Positions 26,828-37,042 of a stretch of DNA of 64,000 nucleotides are shown piece by piece. Where the stretch lies: the NCBI RefSeq assembly GCF_013408825.1, contig NZ_JACCBZ010000003.1, positions 124,001 through 188,000 of the forward strand, read 5' to 3'. The notes under the pieces were generated by a model that saw only the letters and a list, made by a program, of their open reading frames with translations, ran no database searches and was not told where the DNA came from. This DNA comes from Mucilaginibacter tundrae (lineage in GTDB: Bacteria; Bacteroidota; Bacteroidia; Sphingobacteriales; Sphingobacteriaceae). The position numbers and the translations under genes are program-made. Within the stretch, counting starts at the first letter, position 1. Each line of letters opens with the position of its first letter.

Positions 26828-28813
26828 ATGAAAAAAACCTTATTACTTTTTTCAATACTTTTCTTTGTTACATTATTTGCTCAGGCTCAGGATTTCAACT
26901 ACGGGACATTTACCCAGGAAGAAATAAACATGAAGAAGTATGACAAAGATACATCGGCTCATGCGGTAGTTTTATTGGAACATGGCCGCTCACAGATACA
27001 ACCTATTGACGATGAAAATATAGACCTTGTTTATGAGTACCATGTTAAAATAAAAATTTTTGATAAGGGTGGTTACAGCCAGGGCAATATAGAAATACCA
27101 TATTATAGTGAAGATGGCTCAACTTATGAGCAAGTACAAGATATAAAAGGTATTACTACCTACCAGGATGAAAATGGCTATATCAAAACTGCTGAATTAG
27201 ACCCAAAGAAAGTATATAACCAGGTTGACAGCAAGCATTGGAGCAGGCTAAAGTTTGCTATGCCTGGCATACACGACGGGTGCATTATTGAATATAGTTA
27301 TCGCTTAACATCACCTTGGTTCGAAGACTTCCACTCCTGGGAATTCCAAAGTGATATTCCAAAAGTTTACTCAGAATATGATGTACATATACCAGCTTAC
27401 TGGAATTACAATATATCCAAGATAGGTGCTTTGCCTTTATCAAAAAATGTTGGCGTGGCCGAAAGTGATTGTTTTGAATTCCACGGTGCTAAAAGCGGCT
27501 GTTCACATTATACCTATGGTATGAAGGATATCCCGGCATTTGTAGTAGAGGATGATATGACATCGCCCAAAAACTATGTATCGGCCATTAATTTTGAATT
27601 ATCTGATTATTACTCGTTAACCACCAGTAGTAACATAAAGGTTGCGAAAAACTGGAAAGATGTAGATTACGAATTAAAGCATGCTGAATATTTTGGCGCG
27701 CAGCTTAGACGCACTGGTTTACTGAAAGATAAAATAACTCCGGTTATTGCCGGTAAGACTGACGACCTTGAAAAAGCAAAAAGTATTTATAGCTACATCC
27801 AAAAAAGTATTAAGTGGAACGATGTGCGCGGACGCGGTAGTGTGGACGGTATACGCAAAGCGTTTAATGAACATACTGGCGATGTTGCAGATATCAACCT
27901 GGCGTTAACAACTGGTTTAAATGCTGCTGGATTAAATGCTGATGCCGTATTATTATCAACCAGGCAAAATGGACTAATAAACAGGCTATACCCAATAATT
28001 ACAGGTTTTGATTATGTAGTTTGCCAATTAACCATCAGCGATAAAACGTATTTGCTGGATGCCACAGACCCGCTTATGCCCTTTGGTATGTTGCCTTTAC
28101 GATGCATTAATGACCAGGGCCGTGTAATGAGCTTGGATAAACCATCTTACTGGGTCGATATGAGTACACCGCAGAGGAGAAACAGCACTTATCATTTCAA
28201 CCTGACATTACATCCCGATGGCAAGATCAAAGGAACCATGACTCACTATTCCATTGGTTATGAGGCTTATTTAAAACGACAGGAAATCAAGAAGTTTAAC
28301 AGCGTTGATGAGTATGTGGAGTACATGAATAGCAAATCAACCAAATTCAGAATATTAAAATCAAGCATTACAGGTGTTGATAGCCTTGAACAAGCAGTTT
28401 CCGAGACTTATGAAATAGAAATTAAAGAGTTCAAAAATCTTGATCATGACCGTTTGGCATTTGACCCTTATATAATTAACCGACTTGTTACGAACCCTTA
28501 CAAACTGGCTGATCGCACTTACCCGGTTGATATCGGTATGCCATCAACAATTAGATATACCTTGACCATGCATCTGCCGGATGGTTACACCATTGAGAAT
28601 GCACCTAAAAATACTAATTTAGGTTTACCGCTATCAGGAGGTAGTTTTATAACAGATTATCATCAGGATGATAATGGTAGCGGCTTTACTTTTGCGCATG
28701 TAATCCAATTGAATAAATCTGTTTATCAACCCGATGAGTACCCATATTTAAAGGAATTTTATAACCAAGTGATCTTATCAGAAAAAGACGAACTTATATT
28801 TAAAAAGAAATGA
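26828..28813 (+). CDS. Exported DUF3857/transglutaminase-like protein, catalytic Cys missing
   Basis: A 661-aa protein with a signal peptide (ending LFAQAQ, about residue 20), a DUF3857 domain (about 30-250), a transglutaminase-like core (about 280-420) and a C-terminal beta domain. In the core, the position expected for the catalytic Cys is Val353 (HTGDVADINLAL), and the His region reads FDYVVCQL. It is therefore probably not a peptidase and may bind peptide or act as a scaffold. It overlaps the next DUF3857 gene by 4 nt (ATGA), so the two proteins are translated together. Confidence 0.88.
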   Translation: MKKTLLLFSILFFVTLFAQAQDFNYGTFTQEEINMKKYDKDTSAHAVVLLEHGRSQIQPIDDENIDLVYEYHVKIKIFDKGGYSQGNIEIPYYSEDGSTYEQVQDIKGITTYQDENGYIKTAELDPKKVYNQVDSKHWSRLKFAMPGIHDGCIIEYSYRLTSPWFEDFHSWEFQSDIPKVYSEYDVHIPAYWNYNISKIGALPLSKNVGVAESDCFEFHGAKSGCSHYTYGMKDIPAFVVEDDMTSPKNYVSAINFELSDYYSLTTSSNIKVAKNWKDVDYELKHAEYFGAQLRRTGLLKDKITPVIAGKTDDLEKAKSIYSYIQKSIKWNDVRGRGSVDGIRKAFNEHTGDVADINLALTTGLNAAGLNADAVLLSTRQNGLINRLYPIITGFDYVVCQLTISDKTYLLDATDPLMPFGMLPLRCINDQGRVMSLDKPSYWVDMSTPQRRNSTYHFNLTLHPDGKIKGTMTHYSIGYEAYLKRQEIKKFNSVDEYVEYMNSKSTKFRILKSSITGVDSLEQAVSETYEIEIKEFKNLDHDRLAFDPYIINRLVTNPYKLADRTYPVDIGMPSTIRYTLTMHLPDGYTIENAPKNTNLGLPLSGGSFITDYHQDDNGSGFTFAHVIQLNKSVYQPDEYPYLKEFYNQVILSEKDELIFKKK

Positions 28814-30723
28814 TAAGAACTGGAGTATTTGCTTTACTTATAACAGTGTTGACGGTTAATGTTAAAGCACAGCAGGGATATGATGCAAGTTTAATACCTA
28901 AGGATTTACTGCCTTACGCAAGTTCGGTTGTGCGTTTGCAAGAGGTTAATATGTATGTTAAAGACCTCAACAATTCTACTTATCATATTAAACAAGCAAT
29001 CACTATCCTCAATAAAAATGGAGACGATATGGCCGACATCGAGATATGGCATGATAAAACAAACGTTATAAAATATGTAAAGGGCACGGTTTATAATTCG
29101 TCAGGAGTGCTGATAAAGAAATTTTCGGAAAGCGATTTTGAAGACGTTAATGCGAACGATGGATTTTCCCTTTTTAATGACCTGAAAGTAAAGCATTATC
29201 AGCCATCGGTAACTGAATACCCTTACACGGTTGAATACGAATATGAAGAGCGCGAAAAACAATCTTTAGATTTTCCTGACTGGATGCCTAATCCCGGCAC
29301 TGGTACAGCGGTAGAAAAAAGCACTTTCACGTTTTCCTGCAAGCCAGATTTTAATATCCGCTATAAAGAAATAAACCTGCCGTCTGCAGTAAGTATTGCT
29401 ACCGATAAAGATGGAGTGAAAACATATACCTGGCAGGTAAGCAACTTGAAAGCTGTTAAAGATGAACCTTACAGCCCTAATCCGGAAAAGATTTTAACCC
29501 AGGTGAAAATAGCACCGGTAAAGTTCACATATGAAAGGCTCGATGGTTCGTTTTCTGACTGGAACGGATTGGGGAAATGGATATATGATAAGCTGCTCAT
29601 CAATAGGCAACAACTTCCGGCTGCCACAGTACAACACGTAAAAGAATTAACGGCGGGTATTACTGATCCTAAACTTAAGGCGAAAAAAATATATGAATAC
29701 ATGCAGGGTAGAACGCATTATGTAAGCGTTCAAATTGGGATTGGTGGCTTACAGCCTTTTTTAGCCAGCGATGTTGACCAATTAAACTATGGCGATTGTA
29801 AAGCCTTAGTAAATTACACCAGGGCCCTGCTTAAAGCCGTTGATATTGATTCATGGTATTGCGTGGTAACGGGCGACCATTCGCGAAAAACAAGTATGCT
29901 TACCGATTTTGCCAGTTTGCAAGGTAACCACGCCATCTTATGTATCCCGTTTAAAAACGACACCACATGGATGGATTGCACCAGCCAAACTATCCCATTT
30001 GGTTATTTAGGCGATTTTACAGATGACCGGATCGCTTTGGCTTGTACTCCACAGGGGGGTATATTGCTACATACGCCCAAATATACTGCAGACGGTAACC
30101 TGTTAGAACATACGGGCAATTTTATACTTGACGATAATGGCGGATTATCGGGAAGCATGAAAAGCGTTTTTAAAGGCACCGAATATAACGACATGGACGA
30201 TGTGATACAGGAATCGTTAAAAGAACAGATAAAGGATATGCAAAGAATATATCCGATAAATAATATGATTGTTCAGAAGCTGGCATTTACACAGGATAAA
30301 AGCCTTCACCCCACCACAACAGAAGATATTACTTTAAAAGCTCCGGAATATGCTTCGATAGCCAACGGAAAAGTGCATTTTTTATTAAACCCCATAAACA
30401 GAATGAACCGGGCTCCAAAACTAGTAATGAACCGCACAACGGATTTGTATATTAATGAGGGCTATACCAGTGAAGATGAAATTACTTATACCATACCTGC
30501 TGGTTACCGGCAATATAGTGAACCTTTAACGGTGAGCATTAAAAATGCATTCGGTACGTTTTTAGCTACCAGTACTTTGCAAGGAAACTGCCTAATTTAT
30601 AAACGCAAATTGCAGGTTATTGATGGTACCTATCCTAAGGAAAGCTATCAGGACTTTGTGGACTTTTATCAGGCTGTGGTTGATGCTGATGACTACGAAA
30701 TGACGCTGGTAAAAAATAATTAA
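28810..30723 (+). CDS. Exported DUF3857/transglutaminase-like protein with intact triad
   Basis: A 637-aa protein with a signal peptide (ending VNVKAQ, about residue 20), DUF3857, a transglutaminase core and a C-terminal beta domain. The catalytic residues are Cys330 (YGDCKALV), His374 (GNHAIL) and Asp389 (WMDCTSQ). It may act as a periplasmic or cell-surface cysteine protease or transamidase; the substrate is unknown. It is translationally coupled to the Cys-less paralogue upstream by a 4-nt overlap. Its stop codon overlaps the stop codon of a small convergent gene. Confidence 0.9.
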   Translation: MIRTGVFALLITVLTVNVKAQQGYDASLIPKDLLPYASSVVRLQEVNMYVKDLNNSTYHIKQAITILNKNGDDMADIEIWHDKTNVIKYVKGTVYNSSGVLIKKFSESDFEDVNANDGFSLFNDLKVKHYQPSVTEYPYTVEYEYEEREKQSLDFPDWMPNPGTGTAVEKSTFTFSCKPDFNIRYKEINLPSAVSIATDKDGVKTYTWQVSNLKAVKDEPYSPNPEKILTQVKIAPVKFTYERLDGSFSDWNGLGKWIYDKLLINRQQLPAATVQHVKELTAGITDPKLKAKKIYEYMQGRTHYVSVQIGIGGLQPFLASDVDQLNYGDCKALVNYTRALLKAVDIDSWYCVVTGDHSRKTSMLTDFASLQGNHAILCIPFKNDTTWMDCTSQTIPFGYLGDFTDDRIALACTPQGGILLHTPKYTADGNLLEHTGNFILDDNGGLSGSMKSVFKGTEYNDMDDVIQESLKEQIKDMQRIYPINNMIVQKLAFTQDKSLHPTTTEDITLKAPEYASIANGKVHFLLNPINRMNRAPKLVMNRTTDLYINEGYTSEDEITYTIPAGYRQYSEPLTVSIKNAFGTFLATSTLQGNCLIYKRKLQVIDGTYPKESYQDFVDFYQAVVDADDYEMTLVKNN

Positions 30724-30842
30724 CTGAAGATGATTATCCCCAATATGATACCAACTATCATAATTACATAAAGCAATATTTCGGTACTAGCGAACCGTTT
30801 GTATTTCGTCCAGAACGAATATTGCTCTTTAGGCTTTTCCAT
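30720..30842 (-). CDS. Small 40-aa single-pass membrane protein
   Basis: A 123-nt frame from an ATG (30840-30842) to a TAA (30720-30722) encodes a 40-aa protein. It has a charged N terminus (MEKPKEQYSFWTKYKRF) and one hydrophobic helix of about 20 residues (LLYVIMIVGIILGIIIF). It starts 19 nt after the NlpC/P60 gene stop in the same direction, so it is probably co-transcribed. Its stop overlaps the convergent DUF3857 gene's stop. The regular amphipathic-then-hydrophobic layout supports a real gene; no function is known. Confidence 0.55.
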   Translation of the reverse strand: MEKPKEQYSFWTKYKRFASTEILLYVIMIVGIILGIIIFS

Positions 30843-30861
30843 ACGGCAAAAATAACAATAA

Positions 30862-31431
30862 TTATTGAGCCTGGGCGCTAGTAGTTAATGTATCAACAAC
30901 AGAACCGCAGCGCGAGAAGTATTTATACATGCCACCATGCAATGGTACTATCATAACCCCTTTAGTTGAGCTGGCATGTACAATGTAACCATTTTGCAAG
31001 TACACACCAACATGACTAAATTGCTTACCATCGAAATCAAAAAATACCAGGTCGCCTTCTTTTAAGTCCTCTTCGTATTCGCGTTTAATAACTGTTACCT
31101 GCTGGCTGGTAACACGCGGCAGGGTTATACCATAAACCTGCTGTTCTAGCAATAGTACAAGTCCCGAGCAATCTATCCCATCCTTATCCAAGCCGCCAAA
31201 TTTATATGGCGTACCGTACCATTGATCTATAAAAGCATATAACCTGCCATTTTGGATGTCACTTTTATTTACGGACATCATTTGTGAGTACTTATCGGCA
31301 ATACTGGCCTGTGGTTGAACGATCTCGCCAGGCTCACCTTTCATCACCGCCTTACGGGAGTGGCAGGATGACAAAATCACCAAAAAACAAAAGGCTGAGC
31401 AGGTAAATTTAAAGCCGCGGTTAAACATCAT
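30862..31431 (-). CDS. NlpC/P60 (C40) peptidoglycan hydrolase lipoprotein
   Basis: A 189-aa protein with a lipoprotein signal peptide (lipobox LSSC, Cys23). The NlpC/P60 domain has catalytic Cys88 (DGIDCSGLVLL) and His139 (FSHVGVYL), in the usual order. It should cut peptide bonds in the cell-wall stem peptide from a membrane-anchored position. It is followed 19 nt later by the 40-aa membrane protein. The length is normal for a small, single-domain member of the family. Confidence 0.95.
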   Translation of the reverse strand: MMFNRGFKFTCSAFCFLVILSSCHSRKAVMKGEPGEIVQPQASIADKYSQMMSVNKSDIQNGRLYAFIDQWYGTPYKFGGLDKDGIDCSGLVLLLEQQVYGITLPRVTSQQVTVIKREYEEDLKEGDLVFFDFDGKQFSHVGVYLQNGYIVHASSTKGVMIVPLHGGMYKYFSRCGSVVDTLTTSAQAQ

Positions 31432-31498
31432 GATATAAAGATAAAACAGCCTTTATCCTTATTTTTTCAGATATTTTAAACATATCAACATTTCAGCC

Positions 31499-34108
31499 TT
31501 ACCCTTTTATCACTCGCTGTATCTCATCCAGCTTCATTAAGGCTTCAACAGGTGTTAGCGTATTTACATCGAGATTATTGAGTGTATCGCGTATTTTAAC
31601 TAGCACAGGGTCATCAATGCTGAACATCTGCATTTGCACAGCCTGCTTTTGAACTTTACGGATGCTTTCCTTAATGTGTTCGCCGCCGGTGCGCTCGTTT
31701 TCGAGTTTTTTTAATATTTCGTTTGCGCGGCTCAGTACTTTTTGGGGCATGCCCGCTAGTTTAGCTACGTGGATACCAAAGCTATGCTCACTACCACCGG
31801 GAACCAGCTTGCGCAGGAAAATAATCTGATGCCCTACTTCTTTTACCGATACATTAAAGTTTTTGATCCGGTTAAAGGAATTGCTCAACTCATTTAATTC
31901 ATGATAATGCGTGGCGAACAATGTTTTTGCTTTAGCCGTAGGATGATTATGCAGATACTCGGCAATGGCCCAAGCTATCGATATACCATCATAAGTTGAC
32001 GTACCGCGACCTATCTCATCCAATAAGATCAAACTTCTGTCGGATATGTTGTTGAGGATGCTGGCGGTTTCGTTCATCTCCACCATAAAGGTTGACTCAC
32101 CTGATGAAACGTTATCGGATGCGCCTACCCTGGTAAAGATCTTATCAACCAAACCAATAGATGCAGATTTAGCAGGCACGAAACAGCCCATTTGCGCCAT
32201 TAATACTATCAGACCAGTTTGCCTTAGCAATGCTGATTTACCGGCCATGTTGGGGCCAGTTATTATGATGATTTGCTGTGAATCGGAATCAAGGTAAACA
32301 TCATTGGTGATATAAGTATCGCCTAGTGGTAAATTCCTCTCAATAACAGGGTGGCGGCCACCTTTGATATCTATTAGTCTACTTTCGTTTATCTCTGGTT
32401 TAACGTAATAGTTTTTGATAGAGATGGTTGCAAAGTTTAACAACACGTCCAGCCTGGCAATCAGTTGGGCGTTAAGTTGTATAGGTTTAATATATTCTGC
32501 CAGTGAATAAAGCAATTCGTTATATAGCTTAGTTTCAAGCGTCAGGATTTTTTCCTCGGCGCCCAAGATCTGCTCTTCGTATTCTTTAAGTTCAGGGGTA
32601 ATATAACGCTCGGCATTTACAAGCGTTTGTTTGCGGATCCAATCCGTTGGCACCTTATCCCGGTGACTGTGGGTAACCTCCAAATAATAGCCAAAAACGT
32701 TATTGAATGATACTTTTAGCGATGGTATTCCTGTTGATTCTGCTTCGCGCTTTTGGATCTCCAGCAAATAACCTTTTCCGCCGAAGGCAATCTTACGCAG
32801 ACGGTCGAGCTCTTCGTTGATGCCTTCATTCATTACACCGCCTTTAACAATCATCACCGGTGGCTCAGGATTCAATTCCTGTTCAATTTTTTCGCTTATT
32901 GAAGTACAAGGATTCAATTGCTCACCAATAGCTTTTAATGGTAAGCTGATGGAATGCTCGCATAGTGTTTTTATACCTTCGATTGCTTTCAGTGCCTTTT
33001 TAAGCTGACAAACTTCGCGCGGGTTAGCTCTTTGTAGGCCAATTTTGGATATTAAACGCTCCAAATCGCCGATTTGCCTGATTGATTGCTGAAGAGTTTC
33101 CCGTAATTCTTCTTCGGCTATTAAATATTCAACAACACCCAGCCTATCTTTAATAGGTTTAATTTCTTTTAGGGGCATTACTATCCATCTGCGCAGCATC
33201 CTGGCTCCCATTGGTGAGCAGGTATGATCGAGCACATCAACTAAAGTCAGCGCGTTTTCGTTGGATGACCCAACCAACTCCAGGTTACGAATGCTGAAGC
33301 GGTCTATCCACAAATAACGATCTTCTTCAATCCGGGATATAGCTGAAATATGTTGGAGATTTCTGTGCTCAGTTTCATTAAGATAGTGCAATACCACACC
33401 AGCAGCTACAATACCTAAATTCAATTTATCAATACCGAAACCTTTCAATGATTTTACCCCGAAATGTTTTAGCAAGGTTTCGTTAGCATAATCACCGCTG
33501 TAAGGCCAATCATCAAGGGTGTAAGTATAAAAGCGGTCACCATAATTTTCTTTAAAGTCGGTTGAACGGCTTTTGGGATAGATAACTTCGCTAGGTGAAT
33601 AGCTTTGCAATAATTTATCAATATAATCGCTGCTACCTTGCGCCGTTAAAAACTCTCCTGTTGAAATATCGATCAGCGCGATACCGATGCTGTTTTTTTC
33701 AAAGTACAGTGAGGCCAGATAGTTATTACTTTTTTGATGGAGAATATTATCGCTGATGGCTACACCGGGCGTAACCAGTTCGGTAACGCCCCGCTTTACA
33801 ATGGTTTTGGTGGTTTTAGGATCTTCGAGCTGATCGCAAATAGCCACACGCTGCCCAGCCCTTACCAGTTTAGGCAAATAGGTATCTAGTGAATGATGCG
33901 GGAAGCCCGCTAATTCAATATGCGTTGCCGCGCCGTTTGCACGGCGGGTAAGTGTAATACCTAAAATACCTGCCGCTTTAATGGCATCCTGCCCAAACGT
34001 TTCGTAAAAATCACCCACGCGAAATAGCAGCAAAGCACCGGGGTACTTAGCCTTTATCACGTTATATTGCTGCATTAAGGGGGTTTCCTTAGTAGCTTCT
34101 TTTGCCAA
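31499..34108 (-). CDS. mutS: DNA mismatch repair protein MutS
   Basis: An 869-aa protein that recognises mismatches and recruits MutL. The mismatch-binding Phe-x-Glu is present as F34-Y35-E36 (GDFYETF). The ATPase has GPNMAGKS (about residue 620), [12 protein letters not shown] and FATHYHEL. The clamp and lever regions are complete and the length is normal. It is transcribed alone, 67 nt before the NlpC/P60 gene. No mutL lies nearby. Confidence 0.98.
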   Translation of the reverse strand: MAKEATKETPLMQQYNVIKAKYPGALLLFRVGDFYETFGQDAIKAAGILGITLTRRANGAATHIELAGFPHHSLDTYLPKLVRAGQRVAICDQLEDPKTTKTIVKRGVTELVTPGVAISDNILHQKSNNYLASLYFEKNSIGIALIDISTGEFLTAQGSSDYIDKLLQSYSPSEVIYPKSRSTDFKENYGDRFYTYTLDDWPYSGDYANETLLKHFGVKSLKGFGIDKLNLGIVAAGVVLHYLNETEHRNLQHISAISRIEEDRYLWIDRFSIRNLELVGSSNENALTLVDVLDHTCSPMGARMLRRWIVMPLKEIKPIKDRLGVVEYLIAEEELRETLQQSIRQIGDLERLISKIGLQRANPREVCQLKKALKAIEGIKTLCEHSISLPLKAIGEQLNPCTSISEKIEQELNPEPPVMIVKGGVMNEGINEELDRLRKIAFGGKGYLLEIQKREAESTGIPSLKVSFNNVFGYYLEVTHSHRDKVPTDWIRKQTLVNAERYITPELKEYEEQILGAEEKILTLETKLYNELLYSLAEYIKPIQLNAQLIARLDVLLNFATISIKNYYVKPEINESRLIDIKGGRHPVIERNLPLGDTYITNDVYLDSDSQQIIIITGPNMAGKSALLRQTGLIVLMAQMGCFVPAKSASIGLVDKIFTRVGASDNVSSGESTFMVEMNETASILNNISDRSLILLDEIGRGTSTYDGISIAWAIAEYLHNHPTAKAKTLFATHYHELNELSNSFNRIKNFNVSVKEVGHQIIFLRKLVPGGSEHSFGIHVAKLAGMPQKVLSRANEILKKLENERTGGEHIKESIRKVQKQAVQMQMFSIDDPVLVKIRDTLNNLDVNTLTPVEALMKLDEIQRVIKG

Positions 34109-34283
34109 ACGTTTTACTCCTATTTATAGGTTGGTAAAGTTAATGGATTGCGTGGTGTTTAATGGCATTGTTGAAAAGTTGAAGAATTGTGGAATATCAT
34201 ATACCATCACCTCATATGCTCATTCTGAAAATATTGTTAAACAATACTAAAACTCCATTGTAATTATATAAAATCAAAAAACA

Positions 34284-34514
34284 ATGAAAAATTCAATCTC
34301 TGTAATATGTGTTTGCATAGTATTAACCTTTACTGCTTGCAAAGGTAACCCAGGAACTCAAGCGGGTGACTCTACCGGTACAGGAGCATCAGGTGCGAGG
34401 GTGCCGGGAAATGTAGATGGTGACACTACTAAACACGATTCTACCAATACTTCACCTAAAAACGCTATTTATACGGATTCAACAAAAAGCAAGGCAGATA
34501 CAATAAAAAAATAA
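34284..34514 (+). CDS. Small lipoprotein, low complexity
   Basis: A 76-aa protein with a lipoprotein signal (lipobox FTAC, about residue 19). The mature part is short, rich in Gly, Ser, Thr, Asp and Lys, and likely disordered. No family is recognised. It precedes the TPR sensor gene by 82 nt; a link is not evident. Confidence 0.6.
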   Translation: MKNSISVICVCIVLTFTACKGNPGTQAGDSTGTGASGARVPGNVDGDTTKHDSTNTSPKNAIYTDSTKSKADTIKK

Positions 34515-34596
34515 ATTGACACAGGGTATGCTAAATGCTTTTTACGATATTAAATTGATATTTTAATTTATATATTCGTGCAAAGCATTTGTTTTT

Positions 34597-35979
34597 ATGC
34601 CCCAAGCCACATCGCGTTTTTTTATTTATTTATTGCTGATAACCCTATTTATCGCCTGTAAGCAAAAAGTAATTAAAACTACAGGGGATGTTCATGTTGA
34701 CCAACATATTGATTCATTGATCCGTATAGGAAAAAAATATCCAAACAGTAATATAGATTCCTTACTCCGTGTTTCCAGAAAGTTAACTGCTATAGCTATT
34801 TCCACAAGCAATAAAAAGGCATTAGTTTATGGAGAAGTATATTTAGCGCAGTATTATTGGCTTTCCGGTGATCACAAAAAATCGATGGAAGAGGCTTTAA
34901 AATGCCTCAACAACGTGGAGAAATGGAATATAAAACAAGCCTACCCCTACATTTATACCATAATTGGTAATCTGCATAAAGAAAACGCCAACTATCAGCT
35001 TGCTTTTTCATGTGTGCAAAGCGGTTTGTATTGGGCACAGATGAATAAAGATACCAATGCCATTATTTCAATGATCAACCTTAAAGCGATGTTTATTCAA
35101 ACCCGTTGCGAAGCATTGAAAATGCCATTGAATGATACATCTATCAATTTACAGCTTAATGCCTTAAAAATAGCGGAATCCAGTCCAAAATTTGAAGAAT
35201 TACGGGTTGCTTTATTTGATAATATTGCCCAATATTATATTGACAATAAAAATTACAAAAACGCGATAAGCTATGGCAACCAGGGTGTTGCATTAGCATT
35301 AAAATATAACCGGCAACGATCACTTACTTATGGTTACAATTGGCTTGGCAAAGCATGGTACCAGTTAGGTGATAAGCAAAAAGGGCTTGACTATCTAAAC
35401 AAAGCTTTAGAAATAGCCCGTAACCTGAAAGAGCCCTATCGTGAGATGGAAATAAATGAAGACCTGTATCATTTTTATTCTAAAAATGGCGATTATAAAA
35501 CAGCGGTTGATTTTGATGCACGTTCACAGCAAATACTTGATTCCCTGCGTGTACATATGAATGAAAAGCAGATGAGCGAATTGCAATTGCAATATGAAAC
35601 CGGGAAAAAGAACAAGGAAATAGCCCAAATGAGCCGCGCCAGGCAAATAGAAAACAAGCAAATACTAATCATATCGGGCATAAGTATATTACTTATAATC
35701 TTTTTCATTATTTTGATTTTGCAATACAGGATCATTTGGCATCACAACCATGCGATTAAAAAAAGCAATGAAAAAAAAGACCAGGCTTTGGGCGATATAG
35801 CTTTTATACAAGCACATGAATTAAGAAAGCCACTCGCCTCAATTATGGGTATGGTAAATGTGATTAAGGCGATGGATTATAGAGTTGACCCGGAATCCAT
35901 CGCGAAACTGGATGAAGCAAGTAAGGAGCTTGACGCGAAAATACATGCTGTACTCACCCATATTAAAGAAGCAGAGTAA
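34597..35979 (+). CDS. TPR sensor with a phosphoacceptor-like helix but no ATPase domain
   Basis: A 460-aa protein with an N-terminal hydrophobic or lipoprotein signal (LFIACKQ), several TPR units (about residues 40-330), a transmembrane helix (about 355-375, ILIISGISILLIIFFIIL) and a cytoplasmic coiled coil. It ends with QAHELRKPLASIMGMVNVI (His407), which resembles a DHp His box, followed by only about 50 residues and no HATPase_c domain. It resembles the TPR sensor histidine kinases of Bacteroidota cut short after the DHp helices. It might act by phosphotransfer or dimerisation with a full kinase. Confidence 0.8.
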   Translation: MPQATSRFFIYLLLITLFIACKQKVIKTTGDVHVDQHIDSLIRIGKKYPNSNIDSLLRVSRKLTAIAISTSNKKALVYGEVYLAQYYWLSGDHKKSMEEALKCLNNVEKWNIKQAYPYIYTIIGNLHKENANYQLAFSCVQSGLYWAQMNKDTNAIISMINLKAMFIQTRCEALKMPLNDTSINLQLNALKIAESSPKFEELRVALFDNIAQYYIDNKNYKNAISYGNQGVALALKYNRQRSLTYGYNWLGKAWYQLGDKQKGLDYLNKALEIARNLKEPYREMEINEDLYHFYSKNGDYKTAVDFDARSQQILDSLRVHMNEKQMSELQLQYETGKKNKEIAQMSRARQIENKQILIISGISILLIIFFIILILQYRIIWHHNHAIKKSNEKKDQALGDIAFIQAHELRKPLASIMGMVNVIKAMDYRVDPESIAKLDEASKELDAKIHAVLTHIKEAE

Positions 35980-36100
35980 AATATCGCAATTCAATTAAAA
36001 GCACAAATAATATTCATTTAACGAAATTAAATTAATCTTATTGATATTTTAGGAACGGTTATTGCAATACATGCTTTGTAACTACCTAAAATAAAATATT

Positions 36101-36466
36101 ATGAAAAAGTTAAAAATAATTGCGATTGCTTTAACTGCATCATGTGCATTTGAATATGCAGTAGCTAATACTGGTATAAATAGTTCGGTTCGTACTATAT
36201 CTCATAGGGATTATGCCTTAAGAGATACGGTACCAAGTAGTTCAACAGGCAGTAGATCAAAAACACCTACTACTACCCCAATGCCCACCACCACACCAAT
36301 GCCAACAACTACACCGACTCCAACAACCACACCGACTCCAACAAGTACACCGACTCCAATGCCAAGTCCAACGCAATCACCAAGTGTGCCGCCTGCTTCA
36401 ACACCGGTAACGCCCACCCCTAGCCCAACATCAGTTCCAGCACCTACAGCTCCGCCGAGTAAATAA
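36101..36466 (+). CDS. Exported Pro/Thr-repeat protein
   Basis: A 121-aa protein with a signal-like N terminus (about residues 1-22, ending VAN). The second half is almost only Pro, Thr, Ser, Met and Ala, in repeats such as PTTTPMPTTTP and PTPTTTPTPTSTP, coded by near-repeats of 18 nt (for example ACACCGACTCCAACAACC). Such mucin-like stretches are common in exported proteins with linkers or anchors. No anchor domain is seen at the end, so it may be a short free or wall-linked protein. The repeat tract may vary in length. Confidence 0.6.
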   Translation: MKKLKIIAIALTASCAFEYAVANTGINSSVRTISHRDYALRDTVPSSSTGSRSKTPTTTPMPTTTPMPTTTPTPTTTPTPTSTPTPMPSPTQSPSVPPASTPVTPTPSPTSVPAPTAPPSK

Positions 36467-36490
36467 TAAACCGGATTTATAAAACAAGAC

Positions 36491-36522
36491 TATGTAGCCG
36501 TATCCTTAGATATGGCTACATA
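36491..36522 (+). terminator. Hairpin after the Pro/Thr-repeat gene
   Basis: TATGTAGCC (36491-36499) pairs with GGCTACATA (36514-36522). It lies 24 nt after the stop. No good T-run follows, so termination is uncertain. Confidence 0.4.
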
Positions 36523-36703
36523 TGTATTAAATTAGTTTGAGTCTGTAGAAGCGAAGAATAAGGCGTTTAACCACTTCTAACCTAAGAAAAGGTAAATTGT
36601 ACACATATAGATAGCAAAAAAGCTGCATTAGGTGTTGTAACAATACTAATTTGGAGCAGTCTATTGTTTATATTTACACTAAAAATCTAAAACTATCAAA
36701 ATT

Positions 36704-37033
36704 ATGGATGCAGCATTAATTACTACCAGTACAGGTTTAGAAGGTTATAAAATTGTTAAACATTTAGGTGTTGTACGTGGCATAACCGTACGTAGCCGTA
36801 GCGCTTTAGGCAATATTGCCGGCGGGTTTCAATCTTTATTCGGCGGCAGACTTTCAATTTATGTTGAACTTTGTGAAAAATCGCGCGAGGAAGCATTTCA
36901 ATTATTGGCGCAGCATGCCCAAACCCTGGGTGCAAATGCTATTGTAAATATGCGTTACGATGCCAATGAAATTATGCAAGGCATTACCGAAGTACTTGCT
37001 TACGGTACAGCGGTATTAGTTGAAAAAATATAA
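36704..37033 (+). CDS. YbjQ-family (UPF0145, heavy-metal-binding) protein
   Basis: A 109-aa protein of the YbjQ/UPF0145 family. It shows the N-terminal TSTGLEGYKIVKHLGVVRG and later AQTLGANAIVNMRYDA. Members form pentameric rings and are described as heavy-metal-binding in databases, but their role is not established. The length and the whole domain are intact. It is 237 bp after the previous gene and is probably transcribed alone. Confidence 0.92.
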   Translation: MDAALITTSTGLEGYKIVKHLGVVRGITVRSRSALGNIAGGFQSLFGGRLSIYVELCEKSREEAFQLLAQHAQTLGANAIVNMRYDANEIMQGITEVLAYGTAVLVEKI

Positions 37034-37042
37034 GCTATCGCA

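Noticed and set aside
36211..36417. Antisense frame opposite the Pro/Thr repeats, rich in Gly and Val
   Set aside because: It arises from the complement of the repeat codons; there is no independent support.
36281..36420. CRISPR-like short repeats
   Set aside because: The repeats are 18-nt codon repeats in one reading frame without unique spacers, so they are a coding tract and not an array.
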